From assembly GCA_025963775.1 (NCBI GenBank), contig JAOQAD010000041.1:1-64000 (forward strand): a stretch of DNA of 64,000 bases. Direction: 5' to 3'. Source of the stretch: Bacteroidota bacterium. Its GTDB lineage: Bacteria; Bacteroidota; Bacteroidia; 2-12-FULL-35-15. The notes beneath the pieces were generated by a model. That model ran no database searches. It had not been told where the DNA came from and saw only the letters and a program-made list of their open reading frames with translations. A program made the position numbers and the translations under genes. Shown here in pieces: positions 18,101 through 26,802 of the stretch (positions are counted from its first letter, which is position 1; the number at the start of each line of letters is the position of its first letter).

Positions 18101-19668
18101 GAAAGACCGGCATCCTGGAAAACTTTTTTGAAACAGGAGGCGACTCTATAAAAGCGATCCAGCTCTCCTCCCGGATGCACAAGGAAGGTTACAGGGTTTC
18201 GGTGAAGGACATTTTTAAATTCCCTACCATCGGAACATTATCCGCAGTGGTAAAAAAATCGATCCGTGAAATCGATCAGTCCCCTGTTTCCGGAAAGGTA
18301 ATGCTCACACCCGTGCAGCAGGATTTCTTTTTATCCGGCCGGCCATTTCCCGGTCAATATAGCCAATCCGTTATGTTATATGCTGCGGATGGCTTTGAAG
18401 AAAAAATGATCCGCACTGTATTCTCCTTTTTGCAGGATCATCATGATGCGCTAAGAATGACGTTTTCGGGCGAAGAAGGGAATGTGGATCAATATAACCG
18501 CGAAGCAGGACAGGAGCTTGGACTAATAACAGCTGTATTGCCCGCAGAAAATTTCGCAGAGGAATTGTCTGCCCATGCCCAAAAGCTGCATAAGAGCATA
18601 GACATGAAGAACGGCCCCCTGATGAAGCTGGGGCTTTTTAAGTCGGATAAGGGCGACCGGCTGGTGATTGTTATTCATCACCTGGTGATCGATGGGATTT
18701 CCTGGCGGATACTTTTTGAAGACATTGGAATCCTGCATAAGCAACATACGGAAGGTATGCCGCTTAGCCTGCCACCCAAAAGCGATTCGTTTAAAAGCTG
18801 GGCGCAGAAATTATCGGAATATGCCAATACCCCCAAATTTTTAAAGGAAAGAAGCTATTGGGAAGCCATGGAAAAAAGTGGCGCAGGAGCACTGTTCAAT
18901 ACCGGGAATAATTACAATGCATCTGAGGGACATACGGAAGTGATCCGGTTCCGTTTGAATGAAGAACAAACGAAGCTGCTGATCACGGATGCGAATAAAG
19001 CTTACTCAACGGAGATCAATGATCTGCTGCTTGCGGCTTTCGGCATGGCAATGCGGTCATTGTTCAATTGCCATAAATTACAGATTGCAATGGAAGGTCA
19101 CGGTCGCGAGGAGCTGATGGCGGATGTGGACATCAGCAGAACAATAGGCTGGTTCACCAGCTTGTTCCCTGTAGTGCTGGACATGAGCTATACTGCTGAT
19201 CTGTCGCGACAGCTAAGGGAAGTGAAGGAAACCTTACATCGCCTGCCAAACAAAGGCATTGGCTACTGGATGCTGAAATACCTTACGAAACCGGAGCTGA
19301 GAGGCGAATTGAAATTTGACCTGTCCCCGGAAATTGCCTTTAACTACCTCGGTCAATTCGATGCGGATGTAAGCCAGCTGGGTTTTGAGATCAGGGAAGA
19401 CATCGCTGTAAGGCTGCGTGAAGAAACAGCAAAAAAATATGTGCTGGACATAACAGGGCGGATAGTGAACCACGAGCTGGAAATTTTTATTGAATATAAT
19501 TCCGCGCTGCTGCCGCCCGCGAAAGCGGAGCAACTGGCAGCTTTTTACAAAGACGAATTAAAAACGGTGATTGCGCATTGCGTTTCCAAAAATGAAAAAG
19601 ACACAACACCAAGTGATTTTATTTATTCGGGAATGTCAATTGAAGACCTTGATTCAATATTTAATTAA
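15133..19668 (+). CDS. NRPS module C-A-PCP-E
   Basis: N-terminal MLTNKNIQDIYTLSPLQQGIYF (C domain following an E domain), HHHILMDGWC, YTSGSTGLPKG, GGDSIKAIQ, E-domain HHLVIDGISW, C-terminal tail GMSIEDLDSIFN. Confidence 0.95.
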   Translation: MLTNKNIQDIYTLSPLQQGIYFQWLYNRSSSNYFEQMSYSIHGSIDAGVVEHALNQLVARYDILRTVFNHERTGQLLQVVVKERQADFTYLDLRSLPGDKQKNIAEHLEADRSKGFDLNKDVLMRVILIRSEENEYHFIWSHHHILMDGWCVSIITAEFFHLYACGVAGRSALLPAVKQYRDYIEWLNECDKAAAKDYWTKYLAAFTKKTGLPASFGNDETEEKYEADHVEKIFPEELSVRMRHYAEKNHVTLNNFIQVLWGVLLAKYNNTTDVVFGSIVSGRPAEIPGIETMVGLFINTIPVRLAFESGETFNSLLKRMHAKAIESEAFHYSPLNEIQSYSPLKQGLLDHIMVFENYPVAKSIEEKGAGMMASGTGPATEIKDIWMFRQTNYNFNMAVIPGQEISIRFDYNACVYDRLFVESIFGHFENIVSQVMENDSLAIEGLKLVKKEEADRITEKFNDTAKVYPSDTTIVQLFEEQVKRHGSLTAVEFNNSCLTYTELNEKANQLAAQLIGKGVTPDSVVGIIAERSCEMIIGIIAILKAGGAYLPVDPAYPDERILHMIKNSEAAAVLTYSYTLPAALQHLPAISLADGVFKGSTENPPLIPAPGNLAYVIYTSGSTGLPKGVMVEHRAFLNIKDAYFKISAGEKTTLSCNFVFDVSVLEIFSSLLNGACLCIPPAGVVSDPADYADFLQRKQITTAYLHPMHLQPIANVLKNFDACFLKRILIGVEPIKHEMIKWYLHRHIEIINGYGPTETTICATFYKVNTAETKERVIPIGKPLQNMQVFILDDQLEMVPAGIKGEICIAGVGLARGYINDPGLTAAVFVNGKECTAERIYRTGDTGRWLPDGNLEFQGRKDNQVKLNGYRIELGEIEACLSMHPAIAEAAVIIDSKENSAGLTAFIVVKGPAGLNELREFLSRSLPKYMFPSRFVIIPKLPVTSNGKIDRKGLLQINGNELLSGVKYVSPRNIIEEKLAEAFESVLGTGKTGILENFFETGGDSIKAIQLSSRMHKEGYRVSVKDIFKFPTIGTLSAVVKKSIREIDQSPVSGKVMLTPVQQDFFLSGRPFPGQYSQSVMLYAADGFEEKMIRTVFSFLQDHHDALRMTFSGEEGNVDQYNREAGQELGLITAVLPAENFAEELSAHAQKLHKSIDMKNGPLMKLGLFKSDKGDRLVIVIHHLVIDGISWRILFEDIGILHKQHTEGMPLSLPPKSDSFKSWAQKLSEYANTPKFLKERSYWEAMEKSGAGALFNTGNNYNASEGHTEVIRFRLNEEQTKLLITDANKAYSTEINDLLLAAFGMAMRSLFNCHKLQIAMEGHGREELMADVDISRTIGWFTSLFPVVLDMSYTADLSRQLREVKETLHRLPNKGIGYWMLKYLTKPELRGELKFDLSPEIAFNYLGQFDADVSQLGFEIREDIAVRLREETAKKYVLDITGRIVNHELEIFIEYNSALLPPAKAEQLAAFYKDELKTVIAHCVSKNEKDTTPSDFIYSGMSIEDLDSIFN

Positions 19669-19673
19669 AAGAG

Positions 19674-22600
19674 ATGTTAACAAAAGAAAATATCAGGGAA
19701 ATATATCCATTGACGCCTCTCCAGGAAGGAATGTTTTTTCATTCTCTGCTGCAAACAGAATACAATGTTTATTTTGCACAAATGTGCTATTCCATCAATG
19801 CAGATTTGAATGTGGAAGTGGTGGAAAAGAGTTTCGATGAATTGTTTAAGCGCCATGATATCCTTCGCACTGCTTTTATTCAAAAAACAACAGAAAGGCC
19901 TTTGCAGATAGTGCTGAAGGAAAGAAAGTGCAGCCTGGTTTACCGCGACATTTCAAACCTCGAAAATAAAAAGGAATACCTGCAAAGCTTTAAGGAAGCC
20001 GATGCCAAAAAAGCGTTTGATCTTTCAAAAGATGTGCTTATGCGTGTCAGCATATTTAAAACTGCCGGTTCTGAATTTGAATTCGTATGGACACATCACC
20101 ATATTTTAATGGATGGCTGGTGTCTCGGGATCCTGGTAAATGAGTTTTCACGGCTGTATTCGGGTTTCATCAGCAATATGCAGCCTTCTCTCCCGGTAGT
20201 AACGCCTTACAGCGAATACATCAAATGGCTGGAATCGCAAAACACCGAAAATGCAACCGCTTACTGGGCATCGTATATTGAAGGTTATTCCGAAAGCAGC
20301 CCCGTACCGGTGTTCCTGAAAAAAGAAGAAGAAGCAAAAAAATATATAAATGCAAAGGTGGTATTGGAGCTGCCCCCGCACATGGTGGAGAAGATCCGCA
20401 AAAATGCAGAGAAGAACCAGGTGACAGTGAATAATTATTTCCAGGCCGTATGGGGCATTTTACTGAGCAAATACAACAACAGCAGGGATGTGGTTTTTGG
20501 TACCGTTGTTTCCGGCCGTCCGCCCGAAATTGAAGGAGTAAGCGATATGATCGGTTTGTTCATCAATACAATTCCGGTACGTGTAAGCTACACAGCCGGC
20601 CTGCAATTTTCAGCCCTTCTGAAGCTCACGCAGCAAAAGGCAATGGAAAGCCAGTCGTACGAGCATTTTCCGCTAAGCACCATACAGTCGTTCAGTCCGT
20701 TGAAAAGGGATTTGCTGGATCACATTTTTGTATTTGAAAATTTCCCCGTTGTTCAGCAGATCGAAAATGGAAGCAATGCAGAGCAGTCTGCAGGCAATCC
20801 GATCTTAAATGTGGAAGTAACAGAGCGTACACATTATGATTTCAATGTGATCATTTTGCCACATGCAGGACTTACCGTCAGGTTTGATTTTAATGAAGCC
20901 TGTTATGAAAAAGCATATGTTGAGCAGATCGCAGGCTGCATGCATCATTTATTTGAGCAGGTAATACAGGATGAGAACATTACAATAGATGACTTAAGAT
21001 TGCTGCCGGCTAATGAACTCAGTTATGATACCGTATCAGCGTATCCGGGAGACCAGGTAATTACAGCGCTTTTTAAAGAGCAGGTAAATGCCAATCCCGG
21101 CCAGGTTGCTGTGGTTTGCGAAGATCGTAAAATAACTTACAGCCAGCTTGATAGCTTGTCGGATGCCATTGCATCACACCTGCTCTCAAAATACAAAGTA
21201 AGGCAAGGCAGCAGGGTTGCAGTAATGCTACCCCGCTCCGAAACGGCAATTGCAGTTTTCCTCGCTATCCTTAAAGCCGGAGCAACCTATGTTCCCTTAG
21301 ATCAGTTGCATCCTTCTGTCCGGCTTACATTCATGCTGAAGGATACCGCTTCGGTGCTGCTGATCAGTAACGGCACAGTTGAAAAACAACTGGAAACGGC
21401 CATCCCGGTATGGAACATGGACCGTGAGGAAGTACTTTCGCGTGTTTTTGTACCAGCAGCGGCAATGCCTCCCGGGCTTGCGTACATCATGTATACTTCG
21501 GGATCAACCGGTACTCCAAAGGGTGTAATGATAGAACAAAAGGGGATCATCCGCCTGGTGAAAAATACAAATTATGTTCACTTTTCCCCGCAGGATAAAG
21601 TTCTCGGGCTTTCAAACCTGGCCTTTGATGGATCAACCTTTGATATTTACGGAGCATTATTGAATGGATCAACATTGGTAATGGCTTCGGATCTGGAGCT
21701 TTCAGATACATCCCGAGTGACAAAGCTTATGGAAGCAGAGAGTATTTCAAAGCTGTTCATGACTACGGCAATGTTCAATACGCTGGTGGAAGACAGGCCT
21801 GACTGTTTCAAAAATGTAAAAACAATCGTGGTGGGCGGAGAACAATTGTCGTTACCGCATGTAAAAAAGTTCATAGGCCGGTATGGCAATGGTAAGCTGG
21901 TAAACGGATACGGGCCTACCGAGAATACTACATTTTCCACTTATCATGAAATAACGGAAAGGGATGTGAATAGGGCTGTTATTCCAATAGGGAAACCCAT
22001 TTCAAATTCTGCAGCCTTTGTCCTGGATCACCGGCTGCACCCTCAGCCACCACTTGCATATGGGGAAATTTATGTTTCGGGTGATGGCCTTGCAAAGGGT
22101 TATTTGAGTGATGATGCCCTTACAGCAGAGCGCTTTATTCCTGATCCTTTTTGTGAAGGAAAAATACTCTACAAAACCGGTGATCTTGCCAGGCTGCTTG
22201 CTGATGGAAGCATTGATTTTATTGGCAGAAAAGATGGACAGGTAAAGATCAGGGGATACCGCCTCGAGCTGGCGGAAATCAGGAACAGGCTGCTGGAATT
22301 CCCTGGGATCAAAGATGCGGTGATTGCAGTAAGGCAATGGCAGCAGGGAGATAAATACCTTGTGGCATGTTTTACTTCCGCTGAAATAACAGATGTGAAA
22401 GCAATCCGTGCTTTCCTGCTCCAAAAGCTGCCGGCTTATGCTGTGCCTGCTTTTATGATGCAAATGGAGCGGATCCCGCTAAATTCAAATGGCAAAGTAG
22501 ATCTGGCGGCTATTCCCCTTTTTGAAAGAGCTGAAAGCGGGGTAAATGAAGATGCTCCCGGAAATGAGCTGCAAGAAACATTGCTGCGGATCTGGAAGGA

Positions 22601-24194
22601 TCTCCTGGAAACCGACAGCCTGGGGATCCGGGATAATTTTTTCGAGTTTGGCGGGCACAGCTTAAAAGCGAACCGTTTGATCTTAAGAATTCATAAAGAG
22701 CTGAATGTAAGAATAGAGCTGCGCCTGGTGTTTGCGAACCCTACCATTGAACAGTTATCAGGAGTGATAGCACAAGCTGAAAGGAATAAATTTTCGTCTG
22801 TTGAGGCTGTTCCTTTAAAGGATTCGTATGAGCTTTCGCATGCACAAAAAAGAATGTGGTTGTTGAGCCAGTTTAAAGAACGATCGGCCGCATATCATAT
22901 TCCCTGTGTATATTCACTCAAGGGAGAGCTGAATGTTCCTGTTTTTCATAAAGCCCTGAAAATATTAGTGGAGCGGCATGAAAGCCTGAGAACAGTATTC
23001 CGGCTCATTGACGGAGAACCGAAACAAGTGATCCTTGAGCCGCAGGCATCGGGATTTGTGTTGAATGAAACAGACCTTTCTTCATGGCAGGCAGACCCGG
23101 AATCGCATATTGTGGCTGTTTTGCAGAAAGAAACATCCGCTGCATTCGATATGGAAAATGGCCCGCTGATAAGAACTCATCTGCTGCGCACAAGTCATGC
23201 AAGCCACGTATTTGTGCTTACGCTTCATCATATCATCTGCGATGGCTGGTCGCTTGGCCTGATCATAAAAGAGCTGCTGGCGCTGTACGATGCATTTATA
23301 AAAGAAGAAGACTCACCGCTGCAGCCCTTAACGATCCAGTACAAAGATTACGCTGCGTGGCAGAACGGTCTGCTCGCGGAGCACGGAACACGCGCACAGC
23401 AAAATTACTGGATGAATAAATTATCAGGCCGTCTCCCGGAAATCCAGCTCATCTCCGATCGTCCGCGGCCACAGTTAAAAACCTATAACGGGAATACAAT
23501 TGGCCTGCATATAGATGAAGACACTTTTCTGCAGATGAGAACAATCTGCCTGAAAGAAGGCGTTACATTGTACATGCTGCTGCAGGCAGTTTTAAAAGTG
23601 CTTTTATACATGGAAACCGGGCAGCAGGATATTATTATCGGGAGCCCTGTTGCAGGGCGTAATCACAAGGACCTGGAAGAGCAGGTAGGGCTGTATGTAA
23701 ATACCCTTGCCATCCGCGACTTCGTAAACGGATCGGATTCCTTTACCCGTTTCCTGGCAAGTGTAAAACAAACAGTATTGGAAGCTTATGAGCACCAGGA
23801 ATATCCGTTTGATAAATTGGTGGAAGACCTGGGAATAGTTCCTGTAGGCAACCGTCAGCCGGTGTTTGATGTATTTATGGCGCTTCAGAACCTCGGGGAA
23901 AATAAAATAAATATCACAGGTATTGAAGCTGATTACTTTAATTTCCATTCTGACCGTTCAAGCAGCAAATTTGATCTCAATTTTGCTTTTTCAGAAGCCG
24001 GTGAACGGCTGATTGGAAGCCTCGAATATGATACCGACCTGTTTGACCTGTCAACGATTGAAGTGATCAGGGAACAGTTTGAATGGCTGTTAAAAAGGAT
24101 TGTGGCCGCGCAGGAAACAACGATTGATCAGCTGTTATTACGCAGCACGGATGCCAAAGATGTTGATTTTTTTGAACTGAATTTTGAAAATTAA
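19674..24194 (+). CDS. NRPS C-A-PCP-C
   Basis: MLTKENIREIYPLTPLQEGMFF, HHHILMDGWC, YTSGSTGTPKG, FGGHSLKAN, second C HHIICDGWS, ends after a full-length C domain. Confidence 0.95.
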   Translation: MLTKENIREIYPLTPLQEGMFFHSLLQTEYNVYFAQMCYSINADLNVEVVEKSFDELFKRHDILRTAFIQKTTERPLQIVLKERKCSLVYRDISNLENKKEYLQSFKEADAKKAFDLSKDVLMRVSIFKTAGSEFEFVWTHHHILMDGWCLGILVNEFSRLYSGFISNMQPSLPVVTPYSEYIKWLESQNTENATAYWASYIEGYSESSPVPVFLKKEEEAKKYINAKVVLELPPHMVEKIRKNAEKNQVTVNNYFQAVWGILLSKYNNSRDVVFGTVVSGRPPEIEGVSDMIGLFINTIPVRVSYTAGLQFSALLKLTQQKAMESQSYEHFPLSTIQSFSPLKRDLLDHIFVFENFPVVQQIENGSNAEQSAGNPILNVEVTERTHYDFNVIILPHAGLTVRFDFNEACYEKAYVEQIAGCMHHLFEQVIQDENITIDDLRLLPANELSYDTVSAYPGDQVITALFKEQVNANPGQVAVVCEDRKITYSQLDSLSDAIASHLLSKYKVRQGSRVAVMLPRSETAIAVFLAILKAGATYVPLDQLHPSVRLTFMLKDTASVLLISNGTVEKQLETAIPVWNMDREEVLSRVFVPAAAMPPGLAYIMYTSGSTGTPKGVMIEQKGIIRLVKNTNYVHFSPQDKVLGLSNLAFDGSTFDIYGALLNGSTLVMASDLELSDTSRVTKLMEAESISKLFMTTAMFNTLVEDRPDCFKNVKTIVVGGEQLSLPHVKKFIGRYGNGKLVNGYGPTENTTFSTYHEITERDVNRAVIPIGKPISNSAAFVLDHRLHPQPPLAYGEIYVSGDGLAKGYLSDDALTAERFIPDPFCEGKILYKTGDLARLLADGSIDFIGRKDGQVKIRGYRLELAEIRNRLLEFPGIKDAVIAVRQWQQGDKYLVACFTSAEITDVKAIRAFLLQKLPAYAVPAFMMQMERIPLNSNGKVDLAAIPLFERAESGVNEDAPGNELQETLLRIWKDLLETDSLGIRDNFFEFGGHSLKANRLILRIHKELNVRIELRLVFANPTIEQLSGVIAQAERNKFSSVEAVPLKDSYELSHAQKRMWLLSQFKERSAAYHIPCVYSLKGELNVPVFHKALKILVERHESLRTVFRLIDGEPKQVILEPQASGFVLNETDLSSWQADPESHIVAVLQKETSAAFDMENGPLIRTHLLRTSHASHVFVLTLHHIICDGWSLGLIIKELLALYDAFIKEEDSPLQPLTIQYKDYAAWQNGLLAEHGTRAQQNYWMNKLSGRLPEIQLISDRPRPQLKTYNGNTIGLHIDEDTFLQMRTICLKEGVTLYMLLQAVLKVLLYMETGQQDIIIGSPVAGRNHKDLEEQVGLYVNTLAIRDFVNGSDSFTRFLASVKQTVLEAYEHQEYPFDKLVEDLGIVPVGNRQPVFDVFMALQNLGENKINITGIEADYFNFHSDRSSSKFDLNFAFSEAGERLIGSLEYDTDLFDLSTIEVIREQFEWLLKRIVAAQETTIDQLLLRSTDAKDVDFFELNFEN

Positions 24195-24198
24195 ATAC

Positions 24199-26802
24199 AT
24201 GGAGACGATCCCTATGAAACAGGCAGAACACACTGAAATGGCTTTTAAACAAGCAGAAAGATATTGGCTGAATAAGCTTAAGAATACAAACATGTCGGCT
24301 ATTTATTCCCCGGATGTGCTGCAGTTGGAAACAGCAGGAAAAAAAGATGTTTTTACACTGGCAATGCCGGCTGAGTTGAGGACGGCCCTTGAAAAGCTAT
24401 CGAAAGGTAATGATATGGCAAAGCTCACGTTATTGCTGGCAGCGCAGGAAATTTTGTACTGTAAATACAGCAGCTCAGAGGCTGTACTCATTTTTTCAGG
24501 TGCATTTAAAAATACGGCAGGAGAGGATAACCGTGACCACGCTTTGTTTTATGGTGCCGGAATTACAGGCAGTACTACGGGAATGGAGCTGCTTCAGCAT
24601 ATCCAGGCAGAGCTCGGCACGATCAACAGTTTTCCGGTATTGCCTGCGGGAGAATTACTTCAAAAATACCAGGAGCTGGAGCTGGGGCAGAAGCAGGCAT
24701 TGCTGCAGCTTGGCTTTTATTATAACAAGCTCCATGCAGAAAGCAGCTTATATGAAAAAGTAAATCTGGCATTTGAATTTTATGAGGATGAAAAACAATT
24801 GGTGTTAAAAATCCGGTATGATAAAGGAATTTACAATGCTGCATTTGCCCAGGTACTTGCAGGCAGTTACATATATGTTCTTCAGCAATTAATGCAGCGG
24901 CCAAAGCAGCAGTTCTCGGCAATTGAGGTCCTTGACGCAGATCAGCGGCGCCAAGTGATCAGTGAGTGGAACAATACCGTCGTAGAAGTAGATTATTCAA
25001 AAACAACAATCAGCGCATTTTACATTGCCGCTGAAAAAAATGCGGAGAAGGTAGCTGTCGTTTCCGGAAATACCAAACTTACTTACCGTGAGCTCAATGA
25101 ACAATCGAACAGGCTTGCACACTGGCTTGTGAAAAATCACAAGGTTGGAAACGGCCATTTTGTAGGAATTATACTGGAACGTACCGAATGGATTCCCATC
25201 GCTGTTATGGCTGTTTTAAAAACGGGTGCAACATATGTTCCTATAGATATGACGGCTCCGGCAGAAAGAAAGCAATTTATTCTGGAAGATAGTAATTGCA
25301 CGATTGTACTCACTGAAAAAAATGAAGTGGAAGACATTGGCAATTATTGGAAAGGTACCTGTGTGTCGGTTATTTCCGTTCTGGAAGAAACAAAAAATGA
25401 CCTCAATACCACCATTTCCAATGAGCATTCTGCTTATATCACCTACACTTCCGGATCTACCGGGCGGCCCAAAGGAGTAATACAAACCCACAAATGCCTT
25501 ACCAACCTGCTGCAGTGGCAGCTTGATAAAGCGGAGCTGGTAAACGGATTAAAAGTACTTCAGTTTGCATCCTTGGGCTTTGATAATTCCATCCAGGAGC
25601 TGCTATATGCGTTTCTTTCCGGTGGTACTTTATACATGATCAGCGATGAAGAACGTAAGAATATGGACAGGCTTGCTGCTTTTATTATAGAGCGCGGCCT
25701 GGAATATGTGTGGGTGCCGGTTTCTGTGATCAACTCCATGTTCGATCCTTCGATCACCTGCTGGAAAGAAAAAAATGAGCTGAAATACCTTGTCTCTTCC
25801 GGTGAACAATTGAACATAGGCAATTCACTTTCATTCTTTTTATCGGAACATCCCGACATTGTGCTTTTTAATTATTATGGGCCTTCCGAAACACATGTAG
25901 TAACAATGTTTACTGTTAAAGATTGTAAAGTTGTAAAACAGTCCATTGGAAAACCAATTTCCAATACACAGATCTATATATTGAATAAATCGTTGCAGCC
26001 GGTACCCGCAGGTGTATTAGGTGAGGCATACATTGCAGGCGATGGTGTGGCAATTGGTTATCTCAACCTGCCGGAGCTTAGCGCAGAGAAATTTTTAGCT
26101 GATCCGTTTAACGGAGGTGTAATGTACCGGTCCGGGGATATTGCTAAATGGCTGCCGGATGGAACTATTGAATACATGGGAAGAAACGACGACCAGGTAA
26201 AGATCCGCGGAAACCGTGTTGAGATTGGAGAAATAGAAAATGCGCTGTTAAAACATGCAGATATAAAAGAAGCAGTAGTGCTGGCAAATGATATCGAAGG
26301 CAAAGGTGAAAAAGAGCTCGTGGCTTATTTTATATGTACCCAACCGGTTATTTTGGCGGAGCTGCAGCAATTTTTACTACTGAACCTTCCTGATTTTATG
26401 GTACCGTCCTATTATGTGATGATGGAACAATTTCCTTTAAACGGAAACGGGAAAGTTGATAAGAAAAATTTGCCTGACCCAAGAAGTGAAGAAGCAAACA
26501 CGGGAGCAATTTATGAAGCGCCGCGTAACGAAACAGAAACAAAGCTCGTTGATCTCTGGCTGCAGGTATTGAGCAGAAAAAAAATCGGGGTGAAAGATAA
26601 TTTTTTCCTGGTGGGCGGGCACAGCCTGAGAGCTACCCGCCTGGTATCACATATATACAAAGAGTTTGGAATAACGCTGGATCTCCGTACCATATTTACA
26701 CTGGCTACTATCGAGGAGCAGGCGAAAGAAATTAATGCGCGCATTTGGGTAAATGCTCCGGGTAATGATACGACAAATACTGAAGAAGAAATTACAATAT
26801 GA
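24199..26802 (+). CDS. NRPS partial-C-A-PCP
   Basis: N-terminal ~240 aa resemble only the C-terminal lobe of a C domain (AERYWLNKLKN... onward, no HHxxxDG); A domain YTSGSTGRPKG, NYYGPSETHVV; PCP VGGHSLRATR. ATG at 24199 preferred over TTG at 24184. Confidence 0.92.
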   Translation: METIPMKQAEHTEMAFKQAERYWLNKLKNTNMSAIYSPDVLQLETAGKKDVFTLAMPAELRTALEKLSKGNDMAKLTLLLAAQEILYCKYSSSEAVLIFSGAFKNTAGEDNRDHALFYGAGITGSTTGMELLQHIQAELGTINSFPVLPAGELLQKYQELELGQKQALLQLGFYYNKLHAESSLYEKVNLAFEFYEDEKQLVLKIRYDKGIYNAAFAQVLAGSYIYVLQQLMQRPKQQFSAIEVLDADQRRQVISEWNNTVVEVDYSKTTISAFYIAAEKNAEKVAVVSGNTKLTYRELNEQSNRLAHWLVKNHKVGNGHFVGIILERTEWIPIAVMAVLKTGATYVPIDMTAPAERKQFILEDSNCTIVLTEKNEVEDIGNYWKGTCVSVISVLEETKNDLNTTISNEHSAYITYTSGSTGRPKGVIQTHKCLTNLLQWQLDKAELVNGLKVLQFASLGFDNSIQELLYAFLSGGTLYMISDEERKNMDRLAAFIIERGLEYVWVPVSVINSMFDPSITCWKEKNELKYLVSSGEQLNIGNSLSFFLSEHPDIVLFNYYGPSETHVVTMFTVKDCKVVKQSIGKPISNTQIYILNKSLQPVPAGVLGEAYIAGDGVAIGYLNLPELSAEKFLADPFNGGVMYRSGDIAKWLPDGTIEYMGRNDDQVKIRGNRVEIGEIENALLKHADIKEAVVLANDIEGKGEKELVAYFICTQPVILAELQQFLLLNLPDFMVPSYYVMMEQFPLNGNGKVDKKNLPDPRSEEANTGAIYEAPRNETETKLVDLWLQVLSRKKIGVKDNFFLVGGHSLRATRLVSHIYKEFGITLDLRTIFTLATIEEQAKEINARIWVNAPGNDTTNTEEEITI

